This document shows, one piece after another, positions 5,061 through 6,836 of a DNA stretch of 6,836 bases. Positions within the stretch are counted from its first letter, which is position 1. Each line of letters begins with the position of its first letter. The notes beneath the pieces were generated by a model. That model was not told the origin of the DNA, made no database searches, and worked only from the letters and a program-made list of their open reading frames with translations. The translations under genes were made by a program, and so were the position numbers. The DNA comes from PVC group bacterium (GTDB lineage Bacteria; Verrucomicrobiota; Kiritimatiellia; CAIKKV01; PXCX01): positions 1 through 6,836 of the forward strand of contig PXCX01000094.1 of the NCBI GenBank assembly GCA_003565195.1. Reading direction: 5' to 3'.

Positions 5061-6836
5061 ACGATGCGACCTCCTTTTATTTTTGGGGCATGGCGATGGT
5101 ATTCCTGTAAGCTGCAGACCTCGATACCGCGATTACGTTGGAGCGACTCGAGTCCGTTGACGGCGGCATGCAACCCGTTGAGCGTCGTGGTAATAGGTAC
5201 GTTCCGGATCACCGCGCGTGCCCGCATTCGGACTTCGTCCCGGCCCGGCCGCGTACCGCTGGTCGGCGTATTGACGATCCAGGCTACATCCTTTTCTTCG
5301 ATCATATCCAGTACATTGGGGCGACCATCGGAAATGCGGAAGATGGCATTGCAGGCGATGCCCCGCTCGCGCAGCATGGTGCCGGTTCCAAGCGTGGCGT
5401 AAATCGAAAATCCGAGCTTGCCCAGGCGTTCGATGAGTGGGGCGGCAGCGACCTTGTCGCTGTCGCGTAAACTGACGAAAACATTACCGCTGTCAGGGAT
5501 CTCGTTACCGGCGGCCATCTGGCTCTTGGCGAATGCGACTCCGGCTGTGGAATCGATGCCCATTACTTCGCCGGTCGATCTCATTTCGGGGCTGAGCGTG
5601 ATATCGGTATCCGGGAACCGGGTAAAAGGGAAAACGGCTTCCTTGACGGCAAAATGCCGGGGGATAAACTCGCGCGTAAACCCGATATCCTTTAACTTGA
5701 GTCCTGCCATGGCCAGCGCCGCGACTTTTGCCAGCGGCACTCCCGTCGCCTTGCTGACAAACGGTACGGTGCGCGAAGCGCGGGGGTTGACTTCCAAAAC
5801 ATAAACCTCACCGTCCTGCACGGCGAATTGTATGTTCATCAGTCCGCAAACGTTCAACGCGCGGGCCAGCGCCAGCGTATGGCGGCGGATGGTCTTGCCC
5901 GTCTGGGGCGTCAAGTTACAGGCCGGAATCATGCAGGCGCTGTCGCCGGAATGTACTCCCGCCAGTTCAATATGTTCCATAACCGCGCCGATTACCGTTG
6001 TTTCGCCGTCCGAAACACAATCCACATCCACCTCGACGGCCTGTTGCAGGAACTGGTCGATCAGCACGGGTTTTTCCCTTGAAACCTCCACCGCTTCCTT
6101 TATATAGTCGCGCAGCATGTCCATATCGTGCACAATCACCATTGCCCGGCCGCCCAGAACAAACGACGGCCGCAACAGGATGGGAAACCCGATGCGCCGG
6201 GCCACCGCTTCCGCTTCGGGCAGGCTGACCGCCAACCCGTTTTGGGGCTGGGCAATGCCAAGTCTGGTCGCCATTTCCTGAAAGCTCCTGCGGTTTTCGG
6301 CCGCCTCGATCCCGGCCGGCGGAGTTCCAATGATACGGACGCCGTTGGCCTCGAGCTCGCTGGCGAGATTCAGCGGCGTTTGCCCTCCGAACTGAACAAT
6401 GGCTCCCCGGCATCCCTCGTTACGATATACATGCAACACATCCTCAACCGTTAGTGGTTCGAAGTAGAGGCGATCGCTGGTGTCGTAGTCGGTACTGACG
6501 GTTTCCGGGTTACTGTTGACCATTACGGTTTCGAATCCGGCCTCGCGCAGCGCGAACGAAGCGTGAACGCAACAGTAATCGAATTCTATGCCCTGCCCGA
6601 TCCGGTTGGGACCGCCGCCGAGGATCATAATCTTTTGGCGGTCGGAGGGACGCGCCTCGTTTGTGCCGCCATAGGTGGAATAGAAATAAGGTGTCCGGGC
6701 TTCGAATTCGGCGGCGCAGGTATCGACAATGCCGTAGGCAGGCGTCAATCCGGTTTCCAGCCGTGCCTGACAGACGGCATTCTCGGTTCCGTGCAGCAAC
6801 CAGGCGATTTGGCGGTCTGAAAAACCGAATTCCTTG
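5057..6836 (-). CDS. carB: Carbamoyl-phosphate synthase large subunit, C-terminal part (5' end off window)
   Basis: The frame is open from the right edge (last complete codon 6833-6835) to TGA 5057-5059, giving 592 residues. A full CarB is about 1070, so roughly the first 480 are missing. A TTG at 6797-6799 is internal: family sequence (KEFGFSDRQIA) continues upstream of it. Seen are the end of the oligomerisation region (DTCAAEFEA), the second synthetase half starting at MILGGGPNRIGQGIEFDYCC, and its ATP-grasp domain with LLRPSFVLGGRAM, EHIELAGVHSGDSAC and EVNPRASRTVPFVSKATG. Then comes the C-terminal MGS-like allosteric domain (about fragment residues 452-580) with GTGTML, DGRPN and VNTPTSG. 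The second half phosphorylates carbamate to carbamoyl phosphate. The MGS domain normally senses UMP, IMP or ornithine, and key Thr and Asn positions look kept. The last codons (KIKGGRIV) also encode the carA Shine-Dalgarno. The operon promoter and any pyrimidine control lie outside the window. Confidence 0.97.
   Translation of the reverse strand, partial: KEFGFSDRQIAWLLHGTENAVCQARLETGLTPAYGIVDTCAAEFEARTPYFYSTYGGTNEARPSDRQKIMILGGGPNRIGQGIEFDYCCVHASFALREAGFETVMVNSNPETVSTDYDTSDRLYFEPLTVEDVLHVYRNEGCRGAIVQFGGQTPLNLASELEANGVRIIGTPPAGIEAAENRRSFQEMATRLGIAQPQNGLAVSLPEAEAVARRIGFPILLRPSFVLGGRAMVIVHDMDMLRDYIKEAVEVSREKPVLIDQFLQQAVEVDVDCVSDGETTVIGAVMEHIELAGVHSGDSACMIPACNLTPQTGKTIRRHTLALARALNVCGLMNIQFAVQDGEVYVLEVNPRASRTVPFVSKATGVPLAKVAALAMAGLKLKDIGFTREFIPRHFAVKEAVFPFTRFPDTDITLSPEMRSTGEVMGIDSTAGVAFAKSQMAAGNEIPDSGNVFVSLRDSDKVAAAPLIERLGKLGFSIYATLGTGTMLRERGIACNAIFRISDGRPNVLDMIEEKDVAWIVNTPTSGTRPGRDEVRMRARAVIRNVPITTTLNGLHAAVNGLESLQRNRGIEVCSLQEYHRHAPKIKGGRIV
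5069..5076 (-). promoter_or_regulatory. Strong ribosome binding site of carA inside the end of carB
   Basis: Minus-strand AAGGAGGT lies 8 nt before the carA ATG and within the carB codons for Lys-Gly-Gly near the C-terminus. Together with the 4-nt ATGA overlap it indicates independent re-initiation plus coupling, suited to making the two subunits in equal amounts. Confidence 0.75.

Noticed and set aside
4572..5402. 276-codon plus-strand ORF opposite carA and carB
   Set aside because: It is antisense to two certain genes, has no family resemblance, and is explained by codon bias of the opposite strand.
6797..6799. TTG as the start of a short CarB-like protein
   Set aside because: The frame stays open to the window edge and continues to match CarB upstream, so this is an internal leucine codon of a truncated full-length gene.

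Overview
The window looks like a chromosomal segment of a Gram-negative bacterium with fairly GC-rich housekeeping genes. The Gram-negative call rests on a small secreted outer-membrane beta-barrel protein that has a signal peptide and a C-terminal phenylalanine. Shine-Dalgarno sequences of the AGGAG type precede all three genes whose true starts are certain. No phylum can be proven. The environmental feel and the unusual carB-carA order would fit a PVC-group or similar lineage, but that is a weak guess.

Layout, left to right. Positions 1-135 (+) are the last 44 codons of an unidentified protein ending in a cysteine cluster. Positions 136-443 hold no convincing gene. They contain a good sigma-70-type promoter and three adjacent inverted repeats, which together would form a long structured 5' leader for the next gene. 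Positions 444-1835 (+) encode a complete DEAD-box RNA helicase of the RhlE type. Positions 1836-2130 are another leader-like stretch, with a promoter-like pair, a possible 40-codon ORF, a GC-rich hairpin, and a 14-codon ORF behind a very strong ribosome binding site. Positions 2131-2667 (+) encode the small beta-barrel protein. A 9-bp hairpin at 2712-2740 separates it from the convergent minus-strand genes.

The right half (2740-6836) is one minus-strand operon, transcribed right to left as carB (5' end outside the window), then carA, then an amidohydrolase-2 family gene. carB and carA overlap by ATGA, and carA and the amidohydrolase are 50 nt apart with no visible terminator. CarA and CarB together make carbamoyl phosphate from glutamine, bicarbonate and ATP for pyrimidine and arginine synthesis. 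The amidohydrolase is a metal-dependent TIM-barrel enzyme of unknown substrate.

No mobile element, CRISPR array, tRNA or rRNA was seen. No wholly new system is evident. The points most worth a second look are the reversed carB-carA order with an attached amidohydrolase, the structured leader of the helicase gene, and the tiny ORF with a near-perfect Shine-Dalgarno ahead of the barrel gene.
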